Translations under genes and position numbers: made by a program | Part shown: one piece after another, positions 18,201-26,476 of the stretch | Numbering within the stretch: the first letter of the stretch is position 1 | Layout of the letters: each line of letters begins with the position of its first letter | Source: Pseudolysobacter sp964466115 | GTDB taxonomy: Bacteria; Pseudomonadota; Gammaproteobacteria; Xanthomonadales; Rhodanobacteraceae | Assembly: GCA_964466115.1 (NCBI GenBank) | Contig: CAYXMH010000003.1 | Location: 124,001-188,000, forward strand | Reading direction: 5' to 3' | DNA: 64,000 nucleotides | The notes under the pieces: model-generated | What the model was told of the DNA's origin: nothing | Database searches by the model: none | What the model saw: the letters and a program-made list of their open reading frames with translations, nothing else

Positions 18201-18800
18201 CCCGCTAAAGCGCGACATCGCCCAGCCGAGCAAACCCATATCCAGAATATCCTGCACACCCGCTGGATTCAGCACTGGCATCATCGCCGAGACGAATTCC
18301 AATTCGGAACCGTGCGGTAAGGTCGACGATCGGCACGCGTGATCGTCGCCGGCCAATACCAACACGCCACCGTGTTGCGATGTACCGGCGGCGTTGCCGT
18401 GCTTAAACACATCGCCGCTGCGATCGACCCCGGGTCCTTTGCCGTACCACATCGCAAATACACCGTCGTATTTCGCGCCCGGAAACAGATTGGCCTGCTG
18501 CGAACCCCAAACCATCGTGGCCGCCAAGTCCTCGTTCAACCCGGATGTGAATTCGATATTGGCGCCTTTAAGATGTTTCTTGGCGCGCCAAAGCTCGAGA
18601 TCCAACCCACCCAGCGGTGAGCCGCGATACCCGGAAATAAACCCCGCCGTATTTAAGTCCGCGGCACGGTCGCGCATTTGCTGCATTAGCGGTAAACGCA
18701 CCAATGCCTGAACCCCGGACAGGTAAATCCGCCCTTCTTGGCGCGTGTATTTGTGGTCCAGCGTGTAATCGCGATCCAGCGGCAAGGCGGAAGCGGTCAT
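15294..18800 (-). CDS. fused indolepyruvate ferredoxin oxidoreductase family protein
   Basis: A 1168-residue single-chain enzyme joining the subunits of a 2-oxoacid:ferredoxin oxidoreductase. Order: N-terminal pyrimidine-binding domain (FISGYRGSPLGGLDLELW), a TPP-binding domain (CSGCPHNTST, GIGCHYMVTWMDRR, GDGTYFHSG), a ferredoxin-like cysteine cluster (CEGCGDCGVKSNCVSI with CNKDFSCVQGFCPSF) and a C-terminal gamma-type domain (VTGIGGTGVVTIG). The family oxidatively decarboxylates aryl or branched-chain 2-oxoacids to acyl-CoA and reduces ferredoxin. Full-length fused forms occur in aerobic proteobacteria and act in amino-acid breakdown. It is monocistronic, with no ferredoxin gene nearby. Exact substrate unknown. 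Confidence 0.93.
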   Translation of the reverse strand: MTASALPLDRDYTLDHKYTRQEGRIYLSGVQALVRLPLMQQMRDRAADLNTAGFISGYRGSPLGGLDLELWRAKKHLKGANIEFTSGLNEDLAATMVWGSQQANLFPGAKYDGVFAMWYGKGPGVDRSGDVFKHGNAAGTSQHGGVLVLAGDDHACRSSTLPHGSELEFVSAMMPVLNPAGVQDILDMGLLGWAMSRFSGRWVGFKTIAETVESSASVYVNPHQLNIVIPTDFELPLNGLNIRWPDPPLDQELRLHQYAMHAAIAFAKANGIDKIIFDSPKARLGIVTTGKSYLDVLEALEYLGIDGRACADIGIRVYKVGMTWPLEPQGIRAFAAGLEDIIVVEEKRSFIESQMKEHMYNWDNQKRPSIVGKYDEAEEWILPSTSELTPARIARVIAKRLSRFFTSDRIHERLAFLAAKEKELALPRANFPRAAHYCSGCPHNTSTVVPEGSRALAGIGCHYMVTWMDRRTDTFTQMGGEGVTWCGQAPFTETQHVFQNLGDGTYFHSGSLAIRQAIAAKVNITYKILYNDAVAMTGGQPVDGTLSVPDIAHQIRAEGVQTIIVMSDDIEKWSAPEIFPGGVEFIAREHLDAVQKRLRDTPGCTAIIYDQTCAAEKRRRRKRKLMVDPPKRTMINSLVCEGCGDCGVKSNCVSILPLETEFGRKRTIDQSNCNKDFSCVQGFCPSFVTIHGGELKKRKSVADAGIFSALPDPQLPSIDRPWNILVTGIGGTGVVTIGALIGMAAHLEGKGATILDQTGLAQKGGAVTCHIRIANTPNEIHAVRIAAGEADLVLGCDMVVVNDYWALSKIREDRTHVVLNTYEAMPGTFTRDPDMQFPTQPIIAAVTLALGGKAPALVDATKLATALLGDSIAANLFMLGFAWQKGLVPVSLDALMRAIELNAAAIEMNKTAFNWGRLAAHNIATVQITAGERPTVEDVSVLPINDQRLSASLTEQIERRVRFLTDYQNAAYAMKYKSLVERVRDAESRSVSGATALTAAVARYAFKLMAYKDEYEVARLYSTGDFLEQIARNFEGDYKISFNLAPPLFSQRDDNGHLMKREYGPWMFTMFKLLAKLKGLRGGLFDVFGKTAERRMERKLIADYFLTIEQLLASLTRENHALAVEIASIPEHIRGFGHVKEAHITKAKERSDALLAGWTAPLSIKSAA

Positions 18801-19235
18801 GAGAGGCTCGTAATGGCGTTCAAGAGGGTGCGAATTCTAACACTGCGGCTGTGCGGCATCGGCGAAATGCGGTTGGGAGGCAATGACGACGCATTTACAA
18901 AACTCTACTCCCCCTTGACGGGGGAGTCGGCGCGTAGCGCCGGTGGGGGTGGTTGCGATATCCGTCCTTACGGAGCGCATGATCGCCTCGCTCCGAACCA
19001 CTCCCATCCCAGCCTCTCACGCATCCTGCGTTCGCAAGCCCGGGTTGCACATCCATGTGCAACCGTTCACGGGCGCGAGACAATGTCTCGCGAAATCCCC
19101 GCTCACCCCCCATCAAGGGGGAAGGAGCGCGATTTCGTTGGGGTTATATCTAGGCAACGCTCACGCATCAGAAACCAAGCACCTGCTAGTTTTTAGGCAG
19201 GCGTTTTGGTCGGTTTCTCTGATAATCAATGCGAG
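18801..19235. other. 435-nt gene-free region holding a hairpin-rich element
   Basis: Between the oxidoreductase start and the end of the double-glycine peptide gene. I see no credible gene. About half of it (18905-19126) is the nested-hairpin repeat described separately; the rest should carry the oxidoreductase promoter, but no clear -35/-10 pair stands out. Confidence 0.5.
18905..19126. repeat. hairpin-rich, MITE-like element with imperfect terminal inverted repeats
   Basis: The ends are imperfect inverted copies: a left CTCCCCCTTGACGGGGG segment and a right CCCCCATCAAGGGGG segment. Inside lie several short perfect palindromes: ACTCCCCC/GGGGGAGT (18907-18927), GGCGC/GCGCC (18929-18941), TTGCACAT-CC-ATGTGCAA (19045-19062) and CGCGAGAC/GTCTCGCG (19074-19092). 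No open reading frame of note is inside. This composition is typical of non-coding dispersed elements, though only one copy is in this window. Confidence 0.55.
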
Positions 19236-19460
19236 TTAAGGAAAGCCGGGCTTCGGTTTCAGAATCGGCAACGGCTGCACCAGATCCCCTGGGATGGTCC
19301 ACCCGCCATCACCAAAACCACCAAAGGGATCGGGTAATATTGGAGTGCGGCCACCCTTACCAATCACTATTTCCGCAATGTGACCTCCTGTGCCAATTCC
19401 AATGCCTCCGGCGATAAGGTTTAACTGCGCGCGGTTCAATTCAAACATTTTGCTGCTCAT
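19236..19460 (-). CDS. small peptide with double-glycine-type leader, candidate secreted peptide
   Basis: A 74-residue product. The first 19 residues end in a hydrophobic, Leu-spaced leader, FELNRAQLNLIAGG, which fits the double-glycine leaders cut by bacteriocin-type C39 peptidase/ABC exporters. The remaining 55 residues are rich in Gly, Pro and Ile with no cysteine (GIGIGTGGHIAEIVIGKGG, then PDPFGGFGDGGW). AAGGAG stands 10 nt before the ATG. It lies 160 nt downstream of the Ser/Thr kinase gene on the same strand. No C39 exporter, modification enzyme or immunity gene is in the window, so a peptide bacteriocin, signal or unmodified secreted peptide is only a hypothesis. Confidence 0.55.
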   Translation of the reverse strand: MSSKMFELNRAQLNLIAGGIGIGTGGHIAEIVIGKGGRTPILPDPFGGFGDGGWTIPGDLVQPLPILKPKPGFP

Positions 19461-19620
19461 ACTCGAATAACTCCTTATGTATAGGTAGCGCGATTCCTCA
19501 ACTACTATGGGTTGACCACCGGAATCAAGCTTAAGTGGGCGGTCTTATACGTACACGTAAAAGCAACCCTCCAGGGCTCATCGAATTCCTATAAAACCGA
19601 CGAACGGTAGTGCCAGGCGG

Positions 19621-22542
19621 CTAAAGTTTTTTGGAGGTGGGTTTCGTACGGGATTCGGCAGATATCTTTTGACGCACCTTGCGAATTCGTTGTTTTAATG
19701 CGAGGACATCCTCGTCATTCAAATCGTTCGCTTTAAGCGGACCTTGCTTTAGATCCAAGGCAGTTTGCCAACTGAGTTGCGCTAGCGAGTATTCGCCAAG
19801 TTCGAATTGTGCATGGCCTAGTTCAAATAATACAGAAACTAGTGCGTATTCCTCTCTAATGACTAAAGTTGGCCGCCGCACATCAGCGATGAAGGTTTGC
19901 AGAAAGTCCCGCGCCGCTTGGAATTGCTGCAGTCTATTGAGTGCTTTGGCTTTCTCAGCACCAGCCTCGATTAAAAATGTCTTTGCCCCTGGCAGTTCTT
20001 GCAGGATCATCAATGCATCCTCGGCGTTATGTAGCGCCTCTTTGGGATGATTGCTGTCATTTTCGTTGCGCGCCAGATACGACAACGTCAATCCAACCGG
20101 TTCGGATCGATCTCCATGCGTCAGCCGGTAAATGGGTAAAGCTTCCCGCAGAACATTGGACGCTTCTGCAAGCCGATTTTGGATAGAAAGATTGATACCA
20201 AGTTCGACTAGCGTTTCAGCGACACGGCTGCTTTGCGTGCCTTCGTGTTTGCGAGTCAATTCCAGCGATTGTCGGAAAAAATTTTCGCCTGCCGTCAAGC
20301 GGGAACGGCGGGTGGCGATACTGCCGAGGTTAAACAAGGTATCGGCGACTCTAGCGTTATCCGAACCCAGCAGCTCAGTTTCCATAGTCAATTCGCGCCG
20401 GTAAAATTTTTCGGCTTCATCATATTTAAGCTGAAAATACAAAGAGCCGGCCAGCGCATTGAGTGCATAAACGGTTTCTGCATTCGGATGACTGTAGACT
20501 GCCTCGGCAATGGTGAGTGCTTGGCGCGCTAACTGTTCTGCTTGAACACCGTCTCCTTTCCCGAATCGCAAAGCATTGGCCAGTTGCGCCAGGCTTTTTG
20601 CGACTGTTGCGTGTTGTCGCCCGTACAATTCAAGACTTAACGCTAAGTTTGCGCGCTGCGTTATTTCGACTTCGTCCCAGCGTCTGGCAGAAACTAAAGC
20701 TGCTCCTAATGCTTGCAGTGCGCGTTGCACGTGACGATCATGTTCACCGTATAAGGTCTTGAATAAGTTCAACGCCTGTCGCGCTACCGCAATGGATTCA
20801 TCAAATCGATCCAGCCGTCCATATGCCGCGGCAATGGTGATCCAAGCGTCGCCCAAGGCTACGCTTTCACCCCCATGCGCTTTTCGATGCTGCTCGATTG
20901 CAATTTCTAGATCTTTGGCGGCAGTGGCGAACTGTGAGCGTTTCAGCAGCAGGGTTGCCCGTTCGGTTTGCGCGGTAAGCCACACTTCATCGGCTGGCGT
21001 GTATGTGTTATTCGCCAAGGCGATGGCTTCGCTCAGCAACACATCGGCCGGCTGGTAAAATCCCAAATTGGTTTGGATCTTGCCCAACAGCAACAGCATA
21101 TCCAATTTCAACTCAGGCGCGTCATTAAATGTTTGTCGAATGCGTTGAGCGCCATCGTTTAATAAGGTTTCGGCCGTTGGGGCTTGATCGCGCGGTAATC
21201 CGTTATCGGCTACCTCAAACAAATTGCTTAAAAAGTTTTTAACGGCAAGGGCGCGTTTGGCTTCGGTTTGCGCCAATCCGGTTTGTCGCTCGGCGCGTTG
21301 CGCCTGATAGACACTGACCGCAGTGGTCGTGATCAGTGCGGCGGTAATCAGTAAGGTCACTGTCGTACCGAGCGCATGGCGTTGCAAGAATTTGACTAAT
21401 CGATAACGCCAAGTGTCTTTTCGCGCCTGAATCGGTTGTTGTTTAAGATAGCGACCCAAATCCTCGCTCAGAGCTTGCACGGTTGGATAACGCCGGTTCG
21501 GCGGCACTTGCAGCGCTTTCATCACGATCGTGTCCAGATCGCCACGTAAGGTTTTCTGCAATCGTTCCGGAACGCTTAAGCGCAATTCGGCCAGTTCCCT
21601 CGGATCGATCCCCTTAATTCGCCGGAGGGCTTCGGATGGTGTCGTAGTGGCGCTGCTCGCTTCCCCACGCTTGATAAATTGCCGTGGCTTAATCCCGCAC
21701 AGCAGCTCATACAAAACTCCGCCCAATGCATACACATCGGTCGCGGTTGTGATTGGTTCATCACTGAACTGTTCTGGCGCGGCATATTCCGGCGTCAATA
21801 AATGCACACCACTGCGCGTCATCGATTCGCTCTCGTTCAAGAGCTTGGCAATGCCAAAATCCAATAACTTAGGCTCACCATCGAGGCTGACCAGGATGTT
21901 TCCCGGTTTAATGTCGCGATGAACGATCAAGTTTTGATGGGCATAGGCCACCGCGCCACACACCTTCTCGAATACGTTTAGGCGTTGACGCAGGCTTAAG
22001 CGCTTTTCATCACAATGGCGGATCAACGAAGCGCCATCGATCCATTCCATGACGATGAATGGCACACCGTCGCTGCTGATACCAGCGTCGTAGAGTCGCG
22101 CAATGTTTGGATGTTGCAGCTGCGCCAAAATCTGCTGCTCGCGCAAAAAGCGGCTGCGGCTTTCTGGTGTGGCTAATCCGGTCTTTAGGCATTTGATTGC
22201 GACTTGGTGGCTGAATGTTCCATCGTCGCGTTCGCCTAACCACACGCTGGCCATGCCGCCTTCGCCGGCTAAGCGAATCAAGCGGTACTGACCTAAGCGT
22301 TCCCCGGCCTTTCGGCTTCCTTCTGTTTCAAACAGCACTTCTTCTGCCACAGAAGCCATGCCTGCCCAGGTGCGATCCAACAAGCTTGCCGCGGCGTCGG
22401 CTTTTAAAAGCTCAGTCAGTTCTTCTCGCAACTGCGGTTCTACGGTTTTAAGAAATTCAGCGCGGTCGGGTTCGTTCAAATCGAAGGCTTGATCCAATAG
22501 CGCCTCAATGCGTGCAGCGCGGGAAATGGGATTTTCGTTCAT
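19621..22542 (-). CDS. membrane Ser/Thr protein kinase with TPR sensor domain
   Basis: A 973-residue protein with an N-terminal Hanks-type kinase domain (about 85-365), one membrane helix (about 390-412) and a long C-terminal region of tetratricopeptide repeats. Kinase landmarks: G-rich loop LAGEGGMASVW, Lys117 in VAIK, catalytic loop HRDIKPGN with Asp210, and DFG at 228-230. The repeats contain A/L-rich units such as AEKFYRRELTMETELLG, typical of kinesin-light-chain-like TPRs, and should lie outside the membrane. A sigma factor of the type usually paired with such kinases is encoded upstream at 22785 on the same strand, so the kinase probably controls its activity. The true target is unknown. 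Confidence 0.93.
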   Translation of the reverse strand: MNENPISRAARIEALLDQAFDLNEPDRAEFLKTVEPQLREELTELLKADAAASLLDRTWAGMASVAEEVLFETEGSRKAGERLGQYRLIRLAGEGGMASVWLGERDDGTFSHQVAIKCLKTGLATPESRSRFLREQQILAQLQHPNIARLYDAGISSDGVPFIVMEWIDGASLIRHCDEKRLSLRQRLNVFEKVCGAVAYAHQNLIVHRDIKPGNILVSLDGEPKLLDFGIAKLLNESESMTRSGVHLLTPEYAAPEQFSDEPITTATDVYALGGVLYELLCGIKPRQFIKRGEASSATTTPSEALRRIKGIDPRELAELRLSVPERLQKTLRGDLDTIVMKALQVPPNRRYPTVQALSEDLGRYLKQQPIQARKDTWRYRLVKFLQRHALGTTVTLLITAALITTTAVSVYQAQRAERQTGLAQTEAKRALAVKNFLSNLFEVADNGLPRDQAPTAETLLNDGAQRIRQTFNDAPELKLDMLLLLGKIQTNLGFYQPADVLLSEAIALANNTYTPADEVWLTAQTERATLLLKRSQFATAAKDLEIAIEQHRKAHGGESVALGDAWITIAAAYGRLDRFDESIAVARQALNLFKTLYGEHDRHVQRALQALGAALVSARRWDEVEITQRANLALSLELYGRQHATVAKSLAQLANALRFGKGDGVQAEQLARQALTIAEAVYSHPNAETVYALNALAGSLYFQLKYDEAEKFYRRELTMETELLGSDNARVADTLFNLGSIATRRSRLTAGENFFRQSLELTRKHEGTQSSRVAETLVELGINLSIQNRLAEASNVLREALPIYRLTHGDRSEPVGLTLSYLARNENDSNHPKEALHNAEDALMILQELPGAKTFLIEAGAEKAKALNRLQQFQAARDFLQTFIADVRRPTLVIREEYALVSVLFELGHAQFELGEYSLAQLSWQTALDLKQGPLKANDLNDEDVLALKQRIRKVRQKISAESRTKPTSKKL

Positions 22543-22616
22543 AAATTACACTCGGCCATGTCATGCGCACGGAGTCCATTCCCTGCTTGTTTATGAGAAT
22601 CAGTCTACGAATTCCC

Positions 22617-22700
22617 GTAGGTTGGTGCTGAACGAAGTGAAGCCCAACGGCAACCCGCGATCGCATTTGTTGGGCTTCACTTCGTTCAGCGCCAACCTAC
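22617..22700. repeat. R1 palindromic element, copy 1
   Basis: Two 32-nt arms (22617-22648 and 22669-22700) in inverted orientation around a 20-nt centre, matching at 31 of 32 positions. The left arm begins GTAGGTTGGTGCTGAACG and the right arm ends GCCAACCTAC. It sits in the gap between the sigma factor and the kinase gene. The second copy is at 26568-26650. Confidence 0.85.
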
Positions 22701-22784
22701 CAATACCGCCTCGGTTTATGGTGGGAGGCAAGTTCAGTTCAAACCTTCTCTAAAGAGCTATACGGAATTTGAGGCCATCGGAGG

Positions 22785-23369
22785 TCATTCCTCCGGCTCA
22801 TCGGTTTGATCACCGATTTCTTGCCCTAACGCCCGGTTCAAAAAGGCCCTGGCTTTGCGCCAATCGCGTTTGATCGTTGAAGGATCGACATTCAATGATG
22901 CGGCCGTCTCCTCCACCGATAGTCCGGCAAAAAAACGCAGTTCCACGACTTGCACTAAACGTGGGTGTTCGTCCGCCATTTGGGTCAACGCTTGATCTAA
23001 GGCGAGGAGGCCAATGCTGTCGTCCTCGATACCAATTTGGGTATCTTCGACATCAACGCGTTCGACTTCGCCACCGCGCTTTTCGGCCATGCGGCGGCGC
23101 ACGCGATCGATCAAAATATTGCGCATCGCTTTGGCCGCAAATGCAAAAAAATGCCCGCGATCGTGCCAATCCAAGTCCGCTTCACCAAACAGCGCAAGAT
23201 AGGCCTCGTGGACCAACGCAGTCGTTGCTAGGGTTTTAGAATAACGAGCACGGTCCAATTGCCGATGCGCAATCGCGCGCAGTTGATCGTAGATCATCGG
23301 CATCAGCTGATTGGTGGCGGCGTTTTCGCCGCGTCCTGCGCGTTCCAGTAGTTGCGTGATTTCGGTCAT
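22785..23369 (-). CDS. ECF-type RNA polymerase sigma factor
   Basis: A 194-residue sigma factor of the ECF class with region 2 (ALVHEAYLALFG, then FFAFAAKAMRNILIDRVRRR) and region 4 helix-turn-helix (FFAGLSVEETAASLNVDPSTIKRDWRKARAFL). This is the subgroup linked genetically to Ser/Thr kinases rather than to anti-sigma factors, and the kinase-TPR gene lies immediately downstream on the same strand (about 240 nt, with an R1 repeat between). The start is the ATG at 23369. Upstream in-frame codons reach 23462 but give an implausible N-terminus. It is divergent from the secreted cohesin-like gene, which could be a target. Confidence 0.9.
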   Translation of the reverse strand: MTEITQLLERAGRGENAATNQLMPMIYDQLRAIAHRQLDRARYSKTLATTALVHEAYLALFGEADLDWHDRGHFFAFAAKAMRNILIDRVRRRMAEKRGGEVERVDVEDTQIGIEDDSIGLLALDQALTQMADEHPRLVQVVELRFFAGLSVEETAASLNVDPSTIKRDWRKARAFLNRALGQEIGDQTDEPEE

Positions 23370-23528
23370 GGGGCATTGTAAACAAGAATCTCCACCATGC
23401 CCTACTTCGCTCTCCTTAGAATAAGAGGTTGTGATGCTGAAAGTTGGCCTGCCGCGCAACAAATTCCCTATTTAGCGAAAGACTGTGTTAAAAAACCGCA
23501 CCGCCACCGCGATGCTAGGAGCTCCGCC

Positions 23529-24131
23529 ATGCCACGTCTGATGATCGCCAGTCTGCTTACACTCGTTTTCTGCCTCGCTGTCAGATCTGCCGTCGCGCAG
23601 GTAAGCGACGTGGTCACGCTCGATACCGGCGCCGGATCGCCTGGCGCGACCGTTGACATACCGGTCTATATCCGGGATGTGTCGGGCTCGCCGCTAGGCC
23701 TCGACCAACCATCCGGCTCGCGGATCCAGGCGTACTCGATCAAAGTCGATTATTCTCCAGCGGCCTCTATACAGTCGGTGACGTTCGCGCGTGCCGGCGT
23801 TATCGCTTCGCTTACGCCCACGTTCGAAACCTCGCCCACTAGCCCCGGTTCGATCTCTGCGATCGCCACGTTTCAAGAATCCACCAATTTGATTCCCTTC
23901 ACGCTCAATGCAGCTGCGCCCGGTGACCAGATCGGCGTCTTGCATTTCATCATCGCCGTTGGTGCCGTAGCCGGCACCGTATCGCTCACGCTCGACCCGA
24001 CATTGACCCAGCTCAGCAACGAGGGTGGTACCTTAAACGAGACCGTCACCGCGACGGATCTTACGCTGGTCAACGGCTCGATCACCGTCAGTGGAACGCC
24101 GGTGCAGTTGCAGTCGTTCGATGTGCAGTAG
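23529..24131 (+). CDS. secreted protein with cohesin-like domain
   Basis: A 200-residue protein with a clear signal peptide (about residues 1-24, ending VRSAVAQ) followed by a beta-rich domain of cohesin type: VVTLDTGAGSPGATVDIPVYI at the start, IQAYSIKVDYSP, then GDQIGVLHFII. Such domains bind protein partners or occur in surface proteins of Gammaproteobacteria. No cellulosome context exists here. The ATG at 23529 follows AGGAG. It is divergent from the ECF sigma factor, 160 nt apart. It is shorter than most cohesin-bearing proteins and has no visible sorting tail. Confidence 0.72.
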   Translation: MPRLMIASLLTLVFCLAVRSAVAQVSDVVTLDTGAGSPGATVDIPVYIRDVSGSPLGLDQPSGSRIQAYSIKVDYSPAASIQSVTFARAGVIASLTPTFETSPTSPGSISAIATFQESTNLIPFTLNAAAPGDQIGVLHFIIAVGAVAGTVSLTLDPTLTQLSNEGGTLNETVTATDLTLVNGSITVSGTPVQLQSFDVQ

Positions 24132-24232
24132 CGCCAATCTACATAGCATCATTTCTCGTTCGCAATTGTGCGAAAAGCCCGCACTAGGGCAGGCTGTCAC
24201 GTCTAACGCAACAGATAAGTAGATGGTAGAAA

Positions 24233-24706
24233 CTAGAACGGAATCTCGTCATCGTCGAATTGATCCGACGGTGGCGGTGTCATTTTCCCCGGTACTGGTT
24301 GCGCACCGCGTGGTGGGCCGCGCTCCGGCCGTTCGCGTGCGCCACCGCCACTTGCGCCGGCTTCGCCACCACCGCGACTGCCGAGCATTTGCATTTCATC
24401 GGCGATGACATCGGTGGAATAGCGTTTTACGCCGTCTTTTTCGTATTCATCGGTACGCAGCTTGCCTTCTACGTATACTTGTGAACCTTTCTTTAAATAC
24501 TCGCCGGCGATCTCGGCCAATTTGCCGAAGAATTTAATCCGGTGCCATTCGGTGCGCTCCTGCTGCTCGCCGGTGGTTTTGTCTTTCCACGATTCGGAAG
24601 TGGCGATGCGAATCGAAGTGATGGCAGCGCCGTTGGCGGTGTAGCGTGTTTCCGGGTCTGCCCCAAGATTGCCGACCAAAATGACTTTATTGACGCCGCG
24701 TGCCAT
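24233..24706 (-). CDS. ssb: single-stranded DNA-binding protein
   Basis: A 157-residue SSB with an N-terminal OB fold (NKVILVGNLGADPETRYTANG, then WHRIKFFGKLAEIAGEYLKKG and VYVEGKLRT), a Gly/Arg/Pro-rich linker and the acidic tip DDDEIPF that docks repair and replication proteins. The linker is more Gly/Arg-rich than in E. coli. It is divergent from ispB and is a core replication and repair gene. Confidence 0.97.
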   Translation of the reverse strand: MARGVNKVILVGNLGADPETRYTANGAAITSIRIATSESWKDKTTGEQQERTEWHRIKFFGKLAEIAGEYLKKGSQVYVEGKLRTDEYEKDGVKRYSTDVIADEMQMLGSRGGGEAGASGGGARERPERGPPRGAQPVPGKMTPPPSDQFDDDEIPF

Positions 24707-24913
24707 GAGTGAGATACCTCGAATGGGATTTAAGAACCTGGGTTATTATCGCGGGGAAGTTTACCATACGCGTTCGGATTTCTTGTCCGTTTTTACCCCG
24801 TCGGCGTGTACGAAAATGACGATCGTGGACACTAAAACCCGAAACGCAGGTGTTCGAAGCTTCAGGCCCGCTATAATCCCGGCTAATTCATGCGGCAGAG
24901 GTAAGTTTTAAAC

Positions 24914-25921
24914 GTGGGCTCCCCCTTGGCTGTGAAAAAACCCTACTCCGCCGCAGGTTTCTCCGAAGCCCAAGCGCTGGTTGCCGATGATATGGCAAGC
25001 GTGGATGCGTTGATCCGCGCGCGCTTGGCATCGGATGTGGTGTTGATCAACCAGATTGCCGAACACATCATTTTAAGCGGCGGTAAACGGCTGCGGCCGT
25101 TGCTGGCATTGCTGGCGGCGCGGGCGGCTGGCTATAACGGGCGCGAGCACATTCAACTGGCGGCGGTGATCGAATTTATTCATACCGCCACGTTATTGCA
25201 CGACGATGTCGTGGACGAGTCGGATCTTCGGCGCGGGCGCAAAACCGCCAATGCGATGTGGGGCAATGCGGCCAGCGTGCTGGTCGGCGATTTTCTCTAT
25301 TCGCGGTCGTTTCAGATGATGGTGGAAATCGAACGCTTGCGGGTGATGCAAATTCTTGCCGATGCGACCAACGCGATTGCCGAAGGCGAGGTTCTGCAGT
25401 TGCTGCATATTCACAATCCCGATATTGATAAGGCGGCGTATCTGCGCGTGATTGAGCGCAAGACCGCAGTGCTGTTTTCCGCCGCTGCACGCCTGGGCGG
25501 CGTACTGGCTGAGGTGTCGCATGAGCAGGAAGAGGCGTTGGCTCGTTACGGTATGAATCTGGGATATGCCTTCCAGATTGCCGACGATGTGCTCGATTAC
25601 ATGTCCGACAGCGCAACGCTCGGCAAAAACATTGGTGACGATCTGGCAGAAGGCAAACCCACCCTGCCGCTGATCTACGCGATCGAGCGCAGCAACCCCG
25701 AACAAGCAGCGAGTTTGCGCCGCGTGATTGAAACCGGCGGTCTTGATTCGCTGCAGAACATTGTTGCGGCGATTCGCGACTCCGGCGCGTTGGAGCGAAG
25801 TTATCAATGCGCGCAGGACTATGCCAAGGCCGCCCAAGCCGAGCTTGCCTTGCTGCCCGCGTCGCCCGCCAAATCGGCATTGCTGGGATTGGCCGACTAC
25901 GCAGTGAACCGAGTGCAATGA
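24914..25921 (+). CDS. ispB: octaprenyl diphosphate synthase (polyprenyl synthetase)
   Basis: Long-chain trans-prenyltransferase of 335 residues that makes the ubiquinone side chain by adding isopentenyl units. The first aspartate-rich motif is HDDVVDESDLRRG (Asp97, Asp98, Asp101) and the second is ADDVLDYM (Asp224, Asp225, Asp228). The exact chain length cannot be told from sequence. The start is GTG at 24914, and a second GTG at 24932 is in frame. It overlaps the next gene by 4 nt (ATGA), so the two are translationally linked. Confidence 0.95.
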   Translation: MGSPLAVKKPYSAAGFSEAQALVADDMASVDALIRARLASDVVLINQIAEHIILSGGKRLRPLLALLAARAAGYNGREHIQLAAVIEFIHTATLLHDDVVDESDLRRGRKTANAMWGNAASVLVGDFLYSRSFQMMVEIERLRVMQILADATNAIAEGEVLQLLHIHNPDIDKAAYLRVIERKTAVLFSAAARLGGVLAEVSHEQEEALARYGMNLGYAFQIADDVLDYMSDSATLGKNIGDDLAEGKPTLPLIYAIERSNPEQAASLRRVIETGGLDSLQNIVAAIRDSGALERSYQCAQDYAKAAQAELALLPASPAKSALLGLADYAVNRVQ

Positions 25922-26475
25922 CAAGCTCGCAAGAGCTACCCGTCACGGAACGGTTAATGTTGCGCCGCATGACGTGGGACGATCTCGACTTTTTGCATCG
26001 CTTGAACAGCGATATCGAGGTTATGCGCTACATCGGCGGGCCAAAGACGCGCGATGAAACCGAAGTGATGCTTAAGGTGCGCATCTTAGGGTACTACGAA
26101 CAAAACCCGGGGCTTGGCGTTTGGATTACGCAAGAGCGATCAAGTGGTGCCAGTGTCGGCGTACATTTGCTCAACCACATTCAGGGCGAATCGTTTATTC
26201 AAGTCGGGTATTTGCTGTTGCCCGAGTATTGGAACCGCGGCTACGCCACGGAAATGGCAGTGGCTTTAGTGCGTTACGGTTTTGTAATGCTTCAATTGCC
26301 GCAGATCGTTGGGATTACCGATTTGCCGAATATCAATTCGCAGCGGGTGTTGATCAAGGCGGGGTTGCATCGCAACGGCGAGCGCCGCTTTGCGCATCCT
26401 GCGTATGCCGCGCAAGGGCCGTTGGCGTGGTTTGAGCGTGATGCGGAAAGCTGGCTGGCCGACAACCATCAATAG
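25918..26475 (+). CDS. GNAT acetyltransferase, RimJ/RimL-like
   Basis: A 185-residue GCN5-related N-acetyltransferase. It opens VTERLMLRRMTWDDLDFL as in the RimJ/RimL type, and the acetyl-CoA loop region is VGYLLLPEYWNRGYATEM with the R-G-x-A-like turn. It probably acetylates an amino group of a protein or small molecule; the target is unknown. The ATG at 25918 overlaps the stop of ispB (ATGA). Two different palindromic elements follow it. Confidence 0.85.
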   Translation: MTSSQELPVTERLMLRRMTWDDLDFLHRLNSDIEVMRYIGGPKTRDETEVMLKVRILGYYEQNPGLGVWITQERSSGASVGVHLLNHIQGESFIQVGYLLLPEYWNRGYATEMAVALVRYGFVMLQLPQIVGITDLPNINSQRVLIKAGLHRNGERRFAHPAYAAQGPLAWFERDAESWLADNHQ

Positions 26476-26476
26476 A

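Noticed and set aside
25176..25970. Two overlapping minus-strand frames of about 250 codons across ispB
   Set aside because: Antisense to ispB, whose motifs are certain. The frames contain no recognisable domain.
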